A stretch of 64,000 nt of DNA from Caccocola sp964450835 (GTDB lineage: Bacteria; Synergistota; Synergistia; Synergistales; Synergistaceae). Of this stretch, positions 52,464 through 62,195 are shown piece after piece (position 1 is the first letter of the stretch; each line of letters begins with the position of its first letter). The position numbers were made by a program, and so were the translations under genes. The notes under the pieces were generated by a model that did not search any database, was not told the DNA's origin, and worked only from the letters and a program-made list of their open reading frames with translations. The DNA lies in contig CAYVEQ010000002.1 in the NCBI GenBank assembly GCA_964450835.1, positions 1 through 64,000 of the forward strand. Direction: 5' to 3'.

Positions 52464-54014
52464 TTATATCGCGTAGGCTTCGGGGGCTTCCTGCTTTTCT
52501 TCTCCGATGTCTACCATGTTCACCTTCGCGAACTTCGCAGGGAGGAAGTCCTTCGCGACCTGCGGGAAGAGTATGTATGAGATCACATCTTCTGGCTGCG
52601 TGCACCATACGCCGATTTCTTTCTTCGCCTGCTCGATCTCCGGCTCTATTTTTTCGCCGGGGCGGCAGGTGATCGGCTGTTCGTCGCCGAGAACCAGCTT
52701 TTGTATCTCCGGGTCGACAGGCGCCGGGGTCTTCCCGTAGTAGCCGCGGAAATACTGGCGCACCTCGTTCGGTATCATCTTCCAGCTTTTGCCGGAGATG
52801 ACGTTCATCGCGGCCTGTGTGCCGACGATCTGGCTGGTCGGCGTGACGAGGGGCGGATAACCCATGGCCTTGCGGACGCGCGGAACTTCCTCGAGAACTT
52901 CGTTGAACTTCTCAAGGCAGCCGCCCTCTTTAAGCTGGCTCTGGAGGTTCGAGTACATTCCGCCCGGTATCTGGTAGAGCAGGATGTTGACGTTTACGCC
53001 GCTGACGCCCATGATGATGTTTTTGTATTTCTCTTTCAGCTTCTCATAGTACTTCGCTATCGGGAGGAGCTTATCAAGCGAGAGTCCCGTGTCAAGCGGG
53101 CCGCCAGCGAGAGAGGCGACGATCGTTTCCGTGGCGGGCTGACTCGTTCCCATCGCGAAGGGCGAGATGGCGCAGTCCACGACGTCCGCTCCGGCTTCGA
53201 GAGCCGCGAGGTAGGTCATGGCCGCCATTCCGCTCGTGTAGTGGCTGTGTATCTGGACGGGGATGTTTACTTTTTTCTTGATTGCCTTGACGAGGGCCGA
53301 GGCGGCGACCGGCGACAGGAGGCCCGCCATGTCTTTGATGCATATCGAGTCGGCGCCCATGTCGGCCATGTCCTTTGCCTGCTGTGCGAAGCGGTCGAGC
53401 GTGTGGACGGGCGACACCGTGTAGGAGATCGTCATCTGCAGCTCCCCGCCCTCTTTTTTGACGGCTTCGGCCGCTATCGACATATTGCGGAGGTCGTTGA
53501 GCGCGTCGAAGACGCGGATAATGTCAATCCCGTTGCCGACGGCGCGTTTGATAAACTCGCGGACGACCTCGTCCGAGTAGTGACGGTAGCCGACGAGGTT
53601 TTGCCCGCGAAGGAGCATCTGAGTCTTTGTTTTCTTCAGGCGCTTTCTGATCTGGCGAAGCCTCTCCCATGGGTCTTCGTTCAGGAAGCGCATCGCGGCG
53701 TCGAAGGTGGCGCCGCCCCAGCATTCTATCGAATGATAGCCGACTTCGTCCACGGCCTCGCATATCGGCAGCATATCGTCCGTGCGGAGCCTTGTCGCCA
53801 TTATCGACTGGTGCGCGTCGCGGAATGCCGTCTCGGTGATTCCCACACGGGCTTTCTTCTTCGCCTTGTCCGGCTCTTTCACATCTTTCACCGAAACGGA
53901 CTTGGCCTCTGCCGCCGCCCTTTCGGTCCGCGCGGCTTCAGCCGTCACTATTTTCGTGGCTATCACGTTTCCGTTGGCGTCTCTTATTTCCTGCTTCACC
54001 ACTGTTTCCGACAT
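52464..54014 (-). CDS. oadA: Oxaloacetate decarboxylase alpha / pyruvate carboxylase subunit B-type carboxyltransferase
   Basis: 516 aa. HMGL-like barrel with ETAFRDAHQSIMATR near residue 60, the metal-binding HSHYTSGMA near 262 and the conserved PYC_OADA region after 350. About 55 residues of charged, Lys/Glu/Ala-rich sequence precede the barrel, which is unusual. There is no biotinyl domain (no EAMKM), so biotin must be on a separate protein. It could transfer CO2 between biotin and pyruvate/oxaloacetate, feeding oxaloacetate to citrate chemistry or pumping Na+ with OadB/G. Those partner genes are not in the window. Confidence 0.87.
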   Translation of the reverse strand: MSETVVKQEIRDANGNVIATKIVTAEAARTERAAAEAKSVSVKDVKEPDKAKKKARVGITETAFRDAHQSIMATRLRTDDMLPICEAVDEVGYHSIECWGGATFDAAMRFLNEDPWERLRQIRKRLKKTKTQMLLRGQNLVGYRHYSDEVVREFIKRAVGNGIDIIRVFDALNDLRNMSIAAEAVKKEGGELQMTISYTVSPVHTLDRFAQQAKDMADMGADSICIKDMAGLLSPVAASALVKAIKKKVNIPVQIHSHYTSGMAAMTYLAALEAGADVVDCAISPFAMGTSQPATETIVASLAGGPLDTGLSLDKLLPIAKYYEKLKEKYKNIIMGVSGVNVNILLYQIPGGMYSNLQSQLKEGGCLEKFNEVLEEVPRVRKAMGYPPLVTPTSQIVGTQAAMNVISGKSWKMIPNEVRQYFRGYYGKTPAPVDPEIQKLVLGDEQPITCRPGEKIEPEIEQAKKEIGVWCTQPEDVISYILFPQVAKDFLPAKFAKVNMVDIGEEKQEAPEAYAI

Positions 54015-54220
54015 GGATAACCTACCCTTCCTCTTAAATTCCGATTTGTAACCGCCGCCGCGAAACTGCGGCATACCCCGCGCCCTTTTCGCTTCGTGCT
54101 GCGGTCGTCAGTCCGCTTTATATTACTTCGTTATGAGGGTTTTATTCAAGTGTGAATGTCGTTTTTTTCAGTCAATTGTGCCGTCGCGCGGGCGCGTATC
54201 GGCGAAGCGCCGTAATCCCG

Positions 54221-54254
54221 TAAAAAAGAGAGCTTCCGCGGGGAAGCTCTCTTT
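54221..54254 (-). terminator. Terminator of nifJ
   Basis: Thirteen-pair perfect stem (AAAGAGAGCTTCC and complement) with a four-base loop and a T run on the minus strand. Confidence 0.9.
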
Positions 54255-54273
54255 GCCGTTTCTCTGGCCGTTA

Positions 54274-57200
54274 TCAGTCGTCCATTTTCATTTCGGCCAT
54301 GTGCTTGTAGAAGCGCCATTTGTCTTTGATTGACTGCTTTTCTTCCGCGAGCAGCGCCGATGCCTCTTCGGCGTTGATGGTCTTGAGGCTCTTGTAGCGC
54401 ACTTCGTTGTAGATGTAGTCTTCAAGCGGGAGCGTCGGCTCTTTGCTGTCTATTATGAGCGGATTCTTGCCCTCTTTCGCGAGGTCCGGGTTGTAGCGCA
54501 TGAGCATCCAGTGGCCGGAATCCACCGCGCGTTTCTGCTGGTCAAGCCCGTTTACCATGTCTATCCCGTGGGCTATGCAGTGGCAGTAGGCTATGATTAT
54601 CGAGGGGCCGTTGTATGCCTCCGCTTCCTTGAACACCTTGACCGTGTGGGCGTCGTTGGCTCCTATCGATACTTTGCCGACGTAGACGTTGCCGTAGCTC
54701 ATGGCCATGAGGGCAAGGTCTTTTTTGCCCATTTTTTTGCCGGCGGCGGCGAATTTGGCAACCGCTCCGCGCGGGGTCGATTTGGAGGCCTGTCCGCCTG
54801 TGTTTGAGTAGACTTCCGTGTCGAGCACGAGTATGTTGACGTTGCGGCCCGACGCTATCACGTGGTCAAGCCCGCCGTAGCCGATGTCGTATGCCCAGCC
54901 GTCTCCGCCTATGCTCCAGACGGATTTTTTGGCGAGGTTGTCTATTACAGACTCGAGTTCCTCGGCTTTGTCCGTTTCCATGTAGTGAAGCTGCGCTTTA
55001 ACCTCGTCTATTTTTTCTTCGACCGCTTTAATCTCCGCCTCTGTCGTCTGCGGCGCCTCGAGTATCGCCTTTACCGTTTCCTCGCCGAGTTCCGGCTCCA
55101 TCCGTTTGAGGAGTTCGGCCGCGTATTCCGCATGTTTGTCTATCGCGAGGCGGAAGCCGAGGCCGAATTCGGCGGCGTCTTCAAAGAGCGAGTTGCTCCA
55201 CGCAGGGCCTCTTCCTTCGTCGTTGACGCACCACGGCGTCGTCGGGAGGTTGCCTCCGTAGATTGAGGAGCAGCCCGTGGCATTGGCTATTATGGCTCTG
55301 TCTCCGAAGAGCTGCGAGAGGAGTTTGAGGTAGGGCGTTTCTCCGCATCCTGCGCAGGCTCCCGAGAATTCAAAGAGCGGGCGAAGCAACTGGACGTCTT
55401 TTACCGTTGATGTGTTGAGCAGGTTTCTGTCTGTCTCCGGTATGTCGAGGAAATAGTTCCAGTTGGCGCGCTCCGCCTCGCGAAGCGGCATCTGTGTGCG
55501 CATTGTAAGCGGACGCGGCCCGTTCTGCTCTTTCGCTTTGACGGGGCAGTTGTGGGCGCAGAGGCCGCAGCCGGTGCAGTCTTCCGGCGCTATCTGAACC
55601 GTGAAGGCTTTGTCGGCGAAGTTTTTCCATTTGGCGCCGGCGTGTTTGAAAGTTTCGGGAGCTTCCTCGAGGAGCTGCTTATCGTAGACTTTCGAGCGTA
55701 TCGCCGCGTGCGGGCAGACCAGAACGCATTTGCCGCACTGGATGCAGAGCGAAGGATCCCATACCGGGATGTCTATCGCGATGTTTCTTTTTTCGTATTG
55801 GGTCGTGGCTGTCGGGAATGTCCCGTCGTCAGGCAGCGCCGATACCGGGAGGTTGTCGCCTTCCTGTACCATCATCGGCCCCAGGACGTTTTTGACAAAG
55901 TCGGGGGCGTCGTCCGCCACCGGCGGGAGAATGTCGAATGTGCTTGTCGCCTCGGCCGGTATTTTGACTTCGTAGAGGTTGGCCAGGGTTTCGTCAACGG
56001 CTTTGATGTTTTTCTCGACTATCGCCTGGCCCTTTCTGCCGTAGCTTTTGACTATCGAGTCTTTGATGGCTTTTATCGCCTCGTCCTGCGGGAGTATGCC
56101 GCTTATGGCGAAGAAGCAGGTCTGCATTATCGTGTTGGTGCGGGAGCCCATGCCTGTTTCTTTCGCTATTTTGACCGCGTCTATCACGTAGAATTTGAGG
56201 TGTTTGTCTATTATCTGTTTCTGGTAGCGGTATGGTAGCTTGTCCCATATCTCTTCGGGGCCGAAGGGCGAGTTGAGGAGGAATGTGCCTCCCTCCGCCG
56301 CGTTTTTGAGGACGTCGAGCTTTTCAAGGAATGAGTATACGTGGCAGGCGAGGAAGTTGGCCTTGTTGATGAGGTAGCTCGCGTATATCGGGTCGGGGCC
56401 GAAGCGCAGATGGCTCACTGTTATTCCTCCGGATTTTTTGGAGTCGTAGCTGTAGTAGCCCTGGGCGTATAGGTCTGTCCCCTGACCTATTATTTTTATT
56501 GAGTTTTTGTTGGCTCCCACCGTGCCGTCCGAGCCGAGCCCGTAGAAGAGGCAGCGAACCGTGCGTTCGTTTTCAGTGTTGAACGAGGGGTCGTAAGGCA
56601 GGCTGGTGAATGTCACGTCGTCCTCTATGCCTATTGTGAAGCCGTCTTTGGGTTCGAGTTTATTGAGTTCGTCGTAGACTCCTTTGACCATGGCGGGGGT
56701 GAAGTCTTTGGATGAGAGTCCGTAGCGTCCTCCTATCACCGTTATCCCGCTTCCGTTCAGCGCCTCGCGCACATCGGCGCAGAGCGGCTCGCAGATGGCA
56801 GCAGGGTCTTTGCTGCGGTCGAGTACCGCTATCGCCTTGACTGTCGCGGGGAGAGCGTTCGTGAAGCGTTTGACGTCGAAGGGGCGGTAAAGGTGGACGT
56901 TTATCACTCCGACTTTTTCCCCCCTCTTTAGCATGTAGTCTGCCGTCTCGCGGGCGACTGCGGCTCCGGAGCCCATGATCACTATCACGCGCTCTGCGTC
57001 CGCAGCACCGTAGTAGTCGAAGAGATGATACCGGCGGCCTGTGATCGCGGCGAATTTATCCATCGCGCTCTGGAAGATGTCGGGCATCGCCGCGTAGTAG
57101 CTGTTGACTCCCTCTCTTGCCTGGAAGAATACGTCGGGGTTCTGCGCCGTGCCGCGGACAAGAGGCGCGTCGGGCGTCAGGCGGTTGTAGCGGTGTTCGC

Positions 57201-57804
57201 GCACGAGTTCGTCGTCTATGCAGGCGCGCATTGTCTCCTGCGATATCTCTTCTATTTTCATCTCCTCGTGGCTTGTGCGGAATCCGTCGAAGAAGTGGAG
57301 GACGGGAACGTGTCCTTCGAGCGTCGCCATCTGCGCAATCAGCGCGTTGTCCGTCGTTTCCTGTACCGTGGCGGAGCAGAGCATTGCCCAGCCTGTGTTG
57401 CGCACCGCCATTACGTCCGAGTGGTCGCCGAATATGGAGAGCGCGTGGGTCGCGACGCTTCTTGCCGTTACATGCATTACGGTGCTGGTGAGTTCTCCCG
57501 CTATTTTGTACATGTTGGGGATCATGAGCAGGAGTCCCTGCGAGGCCGTGAAGGTCGTGCCGAGTGCCCCAGCCTGTACCGCTCCGTGGTAGGCCGCGGA
57601 AGCCCCCGCCTCGCTTTGCATCTCTTCAACGAGCGGAACCGTTCCCCATATGTTGGGACGGTTTTCAGCCGACCACTGATCCGACCATTCTCCCATCGGC
57701 GACGACGGCGTTATCGGGTATATCGATATTACCTCGTTTACGGCGTGTGCTACGTGCGCCGCCGCCTCGTTGCCGTCAACCGTTACCATTTTTCTCTCTG
57801 ACAT
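54274..57804 (-). CDS. nifJ: Pyruvate:ferredoxin (flavodoxin) oxidoreductase, single-chain
   Basis: 1176 aa, the usual length of the fused homodimeric enzyme. Domains in order: pyrimidine-binding domain I (GNEAAAHVAHAVNEVISIYPITPSSPMGEW at the start), the gamma-type EKR region, the ferredoxin part with CIQCGKCVLVCPHAAI near residue 690 and CTGCGLCAHNCPVKA near 745, and the TPP domain with CAGCGETPYLKL near 815 and GGDGWAYDIGYGGLDH near 965. It oxidises pyruvate to acetyl-CoA, CO2 and reduced ferredoxin. GGGAGGT precedes the ATG at 57804; the longer frame to 57933 runs into the leader. Confidence 0.97.
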   Translation of the reverse strand: MSERKMVTVDGNEAAAHVAHAVNEVISIYPITPSSPMGEWSDQWSAENRPNIWGTVPLVEEMQSEAGASAAYHGAVQAGALGTTFTASQGLLLMIPNMYKIAGELTSTVMHVTARSVATHALSIFGDHSDVMAVRNTGWAMLCSATVQETTDNALIAQMATLEGHVPVLHFFDGFRTSHEEMKIEEISQETMRACIDDELVREHRYNRLTPDAPLVRGTAQNPDVFFQAREGVNSYYAAMPDIFQSAMDKFAAITGRRYHLFDYYGAADAERVIVIMGSGAAVARETADYMLKRGEKVGVINVHLYRPFDVKRFTNALPATVKAIAVLDRSKDPAAICEPLCADVREALNGSGITVIGGRYGLSSKDFTPAMVKGVYDELNKLEPKDGFTIGIEDDVTFTSLPYDPSFNTENERTVRCLFYGLGSDGTVGANKNSIKIIGQGTDLYAQGYYSYDSKKSGGITVSHLRFGPDPIYASYLINKANFLACHVYSFLEKLDVLKNAAEGGTFLLNSPFGPEEIWDKLPYRYQKQIIDKHLKFYVIDAVKIAKETGMGSRTNTIMQTCFFAISGILPQDEAIKAIKDSIVKSYGRKGQAIVEKNIKAVDETLANLYEVKIPAEATSTFDILPPVADDAPDFVKNVLGPMMVQEGDNLPVSALPDDGTFPTATTQYEKRNIAIDIPVWDPSLCIQCGKCVLVCPHAAIRSKVYDKQLLEEAPETFKHAGAKWKNFADKAFTVQIAPEDCTGCGLCAHNCPVKAKEQNGPRPLTMRTQMPLREAERANWNYFLDIPETDRNLLNTSTVKDVQLLRPLFEFSGACAGCGETPYLKLLSQLFGDRAIIANATGCSSIYGGNLPTTPWCVNDEGRGPAWSNSLFEDAAEFGLGFRLAIDKHAEYAAELLKRMEPELGEETVKAILEAPQTTEAEIKAVEEKIDEVKAQLHYMETDKAEELESVIDNLAKKSVWSIGGDGWAYDIGYGGLDHVIASGRNVNILVLDTEVYSNTGGQASKSTPRGAVAKFAAAGKKMGKKDLALMAMSYGNVYVGKVSIGANDAHTVKVFKEAEAYNGPSIIIAYCHCIAHGIDMVNGLDQQKRAVDSGHWMLMRYNPDLAKEGKNPLIIDSKEPTLPLEDYIYNEVRYKSLKTINAEEASALLAEEKQSIKDKWRFYKHMAEMKMDD

Positions 57805-57937
57805 TTTTTTACCTCCCGTTTGCTTCCCACACATCTGGGTATTGTTTCCGATATTGTCAAACAGCTTATTATTGCACAATTTTCTGCAAATTTCCAGTGC
57901 CCGCCGCAGAGAGGCAAAGAACAGCAAATCCAAATAA

Positions 57938-57966
57938 ATATTAGCAACAGCTCGGCTTTATTGCAA
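57938..57966 (-). promoter_or_regulatory. Promoter of nifJ
   Basis: On the minus strand: TTGCAA (57966-57961), 17-base spacer, TAATAT (57943-57938). It gives a leader of about 127 bases in which no riboswitch is recognised. The 330-base gap to the next gene holds nothing else besides a terminator. Confidence 0.65.
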
Positions 57967-58032
57967 CAGGCAGCGGTTTCGGCCCGCGCGTATCGTGCGG
58001 CGGTTTCTTCGCCCTCGTGAAGCCGCGCTAAT

Positions 58033-58070
58033 AAAACGCGCCGCCCTGTGCCTTACAGACGGACGGCGCG
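58033..58070 (-). terminator. Terminator of the FAH/PatB unit
   Basis: CGCGCCGCCC pairs with GGACGGCGCG (one mismatch); Ts on the minus strand, and a further T run on the plus strand. Confidence 0.7.
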
Positions 58071-58134
58071 CCGGCTTTTTTATTTTGTCACGCGAAGACC
58101 GCGCCCGTCCTGGAGAAGAAACCGGGTTCGAGTT

Positions 58135-58929
58135 TTATTCCCCGAGGCCGCAGATGCTGCGAAGGACGCCTATCGGTTCTATTTCAACTTCGACTAAGTC
58201 GCCGGGCCGGATTTCGCCGACTCCCTGCGGTGTTCCCGTTGAGATGAGGTCGCCCTCCTCAAGCGTCGCGAAGCGGCTTATGTGCGATATTATGCGGGGA
58301 ATGGAGAATATCATCTGCTCTATCGCGCCGTTTTGCACGACGCGCCCGTTGACGCGGGTCACGACGCGCGTCTCTTTCGGCAGTTCGGAAACGAGCAGTA
58401 TCGCGGGGCCCAGAGGCGCGAATGTGTCGAAGCTCTTCGCGCGCGTCCACTGCCCGTCTTTGTTCTGGATGGCGCGGGCCGTCACGTCGTTCATTATCGT
58501 GTAGCCGAGAATGTGGCCGTAAACATCTTCTTCCGGGATGTTTTTCCCGCTTTTGCCTATCACGGCCGCCAGCTCGCCCTCGTAATGTATCGGCCCCGCC
58601 CACGAGGGTATGCGTATGAACTCTCCCGAGCCTGTGACCGCCGATGTCGCTTTGAGGAATATCATCGGCTCTTCCGGTATGTCGTGGTCAAGCTCCTTTA
58701 CATGGCCCACGTAGTTGCGCCCTACGCACCAGATTTTTTTCGGGATGAAGGGCGGCAGGAATTTCACGCGGTCTACGGGGTAGCTTAACCGCATCTGCGA
58801 CGTGATGCCGGAGAAAGGGTCGCCGTTGACAATGTCGATTGAGTTGCCGCGAAGCTGTCCGCTGTATGAGCGTCCGTCCAGCGTGAAACGGCAGTAGCGC
58901 GCCGGGGCTTCATTTTTCATGGCAGACAT
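58135..58929 (-). CDS. Fumarylacetoacetate hydrolase family protein
   Basis: 264 aa. The metal-binding set WCVGRNYVGHVKE near residue 67, HYEGELAAVIGK near 115 and NDVTARAIQNKDGQWTRAKSFDTFAPLGP near 147 is complete, as is the TGTPQGVGEIRPGD block near 228. Members include acylpyruvate hydrolases, 2-hydroxyhepta-diene-dioate isomerases and oxaloacetate decarboxylases. Here the gene is two bases after the PatB-type aminotransferase, so it is the second gene of that operon, and a 2-oxo acid substrate is likely. Confidence 0.88.
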   Translation of the reverse strand: MSAMKNEAPARYCRFTLDGRSYSGQLRGNSIDIVNGDPFSGITSQMRLSYPVDRVKFLPPFIPKKIWCVGRNYVGHVKELDHDIPEEPMIFLKATSAVTGSGEFIRIPSWAGPIHYEGELAAVIGKSGKNIPEEDVYGHILGYTIMNDVTARAIQNKDGQWTRAKSFDTFAPLGPAILLVSELPKETRVVTRVNGRVVQNGAIEQMIFSIPRIISHISRFATLEEGDLISTGTPQGVGEIRPGDLVEVEIEPIGVLRSICGLGE

Positions 58930-58931
58930 TT

Positions 58932-60110
58932 TTATTTCCCCTCTCTTTTGTCAAGGGCCGCCGCTATGCGTTCGAGCCCTTCTTTCAGCTGCGCGCGGGT
59001 AGTGCCTATGTTTATGCGCGCAAAGCCGTCGCCCGCTCTCCCGAACCAGACGCCGGGGTCGAGAGCGACTTTCGCCTCTTTCACAAGGAATTCCTGCAGC
59101 GTTCTGTTGTTAAAGCCGTAGCCGCGGAAGTCTATCCAGAATATGAAAGTCCCCTCAGGGTGATCCATGCGGGCTTTCGGCATTCTTTCCCTGACGAATT
59201 TCTCCGTGTAGTCGCGGTTGGCCTCAAGGTATTCCATGAGCTGTCTGTGCCACTCGCCGCATTTGGTGTAGGCCGTCTCCATGGCGACGATGCCGATGAC
59301 GTTAATCGAGTTCAGGTGGAAGCGCTCAAGCACGGAGATGTATATGGCGCGCAACCGCTCGTCAGGGATTATCCCGACAGAGGTTTTCAGTCCGGCGAGG
59401 TTGAATGTTTTGCTCGGCGCAAAGAACGTCATTACGTGTTTTTCCATCCCGGGCAGCGATGCTAGACAGGTGTGCTTCGCGTCGCTGTACACGAGGTCCT
59501 GGTGTATTTCGTCCGATAATACGATCATGTTTTTGCGCCGCACGATGTCGGCTAATTTTTCCAGCTCTTCGCGGCTCCATACGCGCGCTACGGGGTTGTG
59601 CGGGCTGCATAAAATCAGCGTGCGGCAGGTCGGCGTCACAAGTTTCTCGAGTTCCGCAAAATTCATCTCATATCGCCCGTCTTTGTAAACGAGCGGGTTT
59701 TCGACGATTATGCGTCCCGCTTCGCGCACCGTGCGGTAGAAGGGTTTATAGACTGGCGTCTGTATAATTATCCCGTCGCCGGGTTTGGTCACTCCCATGA
59801 CGGCGAAGGAAAGTCCGGCGATTACGCCGGTGGCCCAGCAGACAGCCTCGCGCCCGAACTCCCAGCCGTAATGTTCTTTCTCCCACGCGCGCACCGCGTC
59901 GCGCAGAGAGTCGGGAAGTACCGGGTAGCTCAAAATGCCCTCGTCCAGCTTCGCGCGGATCGCGTCGAGAATTTCCGGGGGAGTTTTGAAATCCATATCC
60001 GCGACCCACATCGCCAGAAGGTCGTCGGTGCCGAAGTCTTCCGTCATGCCGTCCCATTTCTCGCTGTCGGTTCCGCGCCGTTCGATATATTTGTCAAAAT
60101 CGTATTTCAA
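58932..60110 (-). CDS. MalY/PatB-type aminotransferase (cystathionine beta-lyase-like)
   Basis: 392 aa. FDKYIERRGTDSEKWD and MWVADMDFKTPPEI near residue 35 are the MalY/PatB signature; VLSDEIHQDLVY near 195 and the Schiff-base SKTFNLAGLKTS near 230 follow. It probably performs C-S beta-elimination (cystathionine, cysteine or S-conjugates) or transamination. TTG at 60110 is the likely start: GGGAGGTG lies eight bases ahead; the ATG at 60137 lies before that site. Confidence 0.9.
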   Translation of the reverse strand: MKYDFDKYIERRGTDSEKWDGMTEDFGTDDLLAMWVADMDFKTPPEILDAIRAKLDEGILSYPVLPDSLRDAVRAWEKEHYGWEFGREAVCWATGVIAGLSFAVMGVTKPGDGIIIQTPVYKPFYRTVREAGRIIVENPLVYKDGRYEMNFAELEKLVTPTCRTLILCSPHNPVARVWSREELEKLADIVRRKNMIVLSDEIHQDLVYSDAKHTCLASLPGMEKHVMTFFAPSKTFNLAGLKTSVGIIPDERLRAIYISVLERFHLNSINVIGIVAMETAYTKCGEWHRQLMEYLEANRDYTEKFVRERMPKARMDHPEGTFIFWIDFRGYGFNNRTLQEFLVKEAKVALDPGVWFGRAGDGFARINIGTTRAQLKEGLERIAAALDKREGK

Positions 60111-60233
60111 TGCAGGAACACCTCCCTTACACGGCATGAGCCGTATTCTCCGCGTATTTTACGCTTCAGCCCGTGCGCGCGCAAGCGAGGAATTAAGGTA
60201 GAATAGAAAAAACAGAGGAAACGAAAGGGTCTG

Positions 60234-62078
60234 ATGCTTTTTATGGAGCGGGAGAAAGAAAAAAAAGAACTTGAACTGGGGCGAGGCACGGTGCTGCCTC
60301 TTCGCGACGAGGTGCCGGCCGTGTATAAATGGAAGCTTGAGGACATCTACGCCTCGCGCGAGGAGTGGGAAAAATCTTTTGCCGCTGTCGCGTCGCGCCT
60401 GCCTGAGCTTGCCGCTTACAAGGGCACGCTTTCGCGCTCTCCGGAACGGATGCTCGGGTTCTTCAAGCTGCGCGACGAACTGTCGATAGTGCTTGAGCGG
60501 CTTTACGTCTACGCGAATATGAAAAGCCACGAGGAGACCGGCGACTCGAAGCGTCAGGGGCCGGCGAACCGCGTCTCGGCTCTCGCCGTGGAGTTTTCCG
60601 CCGCGCTGAGCTTCGTCACGCCGGAGATTCTTGCAATGGCAGGCGACAAGCTCGAAGGATTCATCAAAAGCCCGGCGCTCGCCGAATACGCCTTCCCTCT
60701 GCGCGACCTTCTCCGCCGCAAAGCGCACGTGTTGACGGAAGCCGAGGAGTTGATACTCGCGCGCGCGGGCGAGATGGCGCGGATTGCCGGCAACGCCTTC
60801 TCCATGCTCACAAACGCCGACATGGCCTTTCCGCCGATTCGCGACGAGGCGGGCAAAAAAACGGAAATGTCAGAAGAGCGCGCCGTCGCCTGCCTGCGCT
60901 CGCCGAAGCGTTCCGTGCGCAGGGCCGCCTTCGCCTCGCTTTACAAACCTTACGGCGAGATGAAAAACACACTCGGCGCCACCTTCGACGGAATGTTGAA
61001 AACGGCGGGTTTCTCTGCCGCCTGCCGCGGCTACGGCTCGCCTCTCGAAGAGGCGCTTCACGCCGACAACATTCCTATTTCCGTCTACGACAACTTAGTC
61101 GCGACAATCGAGGGCAATCTCGCGCCGATGTACCGCTACATGAGGCTGCGCCGCAAGATGCTCGGAGTGCGCGAGCTGCATATGTACGACATTTACGTCC
61201 CGCTTGTCAAAGACCCATACAAAGAAATACCGTGGAGCGAGGCGAAGCGCATGATGTACCGCTATCTCGCGCCGCTCGGCGAGCGCTACGTCAAAGAGAT
61301 AAAGGCGGGCGCGGAAGGCGGCTGGATCGACGTCTTCCCCAACAAGGGCAAGCGCGGCGGCGCTTACTCGTGGGGAAGCTACGGCACGCACCCCTACATT
61401 TTTATGAATTACACGAACAGCCTGAGCGACGTGATGACGCTCGTCCATGAAACGGGCCACGCGATGCACAGTCTCCTCTCGCGGAAAAGCCAGCCCTACG
61501 CGACCGCGGACTACTGCATATTCACCGCGGAGGTAGCCTCCACGACGAACGAGACGCTCTTTCTCTCCGGGCTGCTCGATGAGACCGCGGAGCGCGGCAA
61601 GAGGCTCTATCTGCTCAACCGCAGACTCGAGAACATACGCACGACGCTCTACCGTCAGACTATGTTCGCCTCTTTCGAACGCGAGGCGCACAGGCGCGCG
61701 GCAGAAGGGGAGGACACCACGCCCGACGGCTTAAGAGAGCTGTGGTACGAACTCAACAGAAAATACTACGGCGGCGGGATAACGATAGACGAGCCGCTGA
61801 AGATGGAATGGGCGCGCATTCCCCATTTCTACACGCCCTTCTACGTCTACCAGTACGCGACCGGCTATTCCGCCGCGACGGCGCTCGCCGACGCGATACT
61901 CAAAGAGGGACGTCCGGCCGCTGAAAAATATCTCGCTTTCCTGGCGAAGGGCGGCTCGGACTATCCGATCGAGCTCTTAAAGGGCGCGGGAGTCGACATG
62001 AGCACGCCTCAGCCCGTTGAGGCGGTTGTCCGGCAGTTTGCGGAAACGCTTGACGAAATGGAAGAACTCGCGAAATAG
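60234..62078 (+). CDS. pepF: Oligoendopeptidase F
   Basis: 614 aa, normal for PepF. Zinc site HETGHAMHSLLS near residue 410, and FEREAHRRAAEGE with the later YQYATGYSAATALA complete the M3 family pattern. A cytosolic peptidase for short peptides, apt for a peptide fermenter. GAAAGGG precedes the ATG; an in-frame ATG nine bases on is an alternative. It is convergent with the enoyl-CoA hydratase. Confidence 0.95.
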   Translation: MLFMEREKEKKELELGRGTVLPLRDEVPAVYKWKLEDIYASREEWEKSFAAVASRLPELAAYKGTLSRSPERMLGFFKLRDELSIVLERLYVYANMKSHEETGDSKRQGPANRVSALAVEFSAALSFVTPEILAMAGDKLEGFIKSPALAEYAFPLRDLLRRKAHVLTEAEELILARAGEMARIAGNAFSMLTNADMAFPPIRDEAGKKTEMSEERAVACLRSPKRSVRRAAFASLYKPYGEMKNTLGATFDGMLKTAGFSAACRGYGSPLEEALHADNIPISVYDNLVATIEGNLAPMYRYMRLRRKMLGVRELHMYDIYVPLVKDPYKEIPWSEAKRMMYRYLAPLGERYVKEIKAGAEGGWIDVFPNKGKRGGAYSWGSYGTHPYIFMNYTNSLSDVMTLVHETGHAMHSLLSRKSQPYATADYCIFTAEVASTTNETLFLSGLLDETAERGKRLYLLNRRLENIRTTLYRQTMFASFEREAHRRAAEGEDTTPDGLRELWYELNRKYYGGGITIDEPLKMEWARIPHFYTPFYVYQYATGYSAATALADAILKEGRPAAEKYLAFLAKGGSDYPIELLKGAGVDMSTPQPVEAVVRQFAETLDEMEELAK

Positions 62079-62146
62079 CGCGAAGAACCGCCGCCCGAAA
62101 GCCGCGGAACGGCCGAGGGCGGCCCTGACTGTCAGACGGGACTCTT

Positions 62147-62190
62147 AAAAGGCGCGGGCAGGCGTCTCGCGAATAATGCCGGCCCGCGCC
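62147..62190 (-). terminator. Terminator of the enoyl-CoA hydratase gene
   Basis: GGCGCGGGC/GCCCGCGCC hairpin with a 22-base loop; four Ts follow on the minus strand. Confidence 0.65.
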
Positions 62191-62195
62191 GTAAA

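Noticed and set aside
51827..52672. 281-codon plus-strand frame in the spacer left of oadA
   Set aside because: It runs antisense into oadA and its terminator, is Arg-rich and has no start signal.
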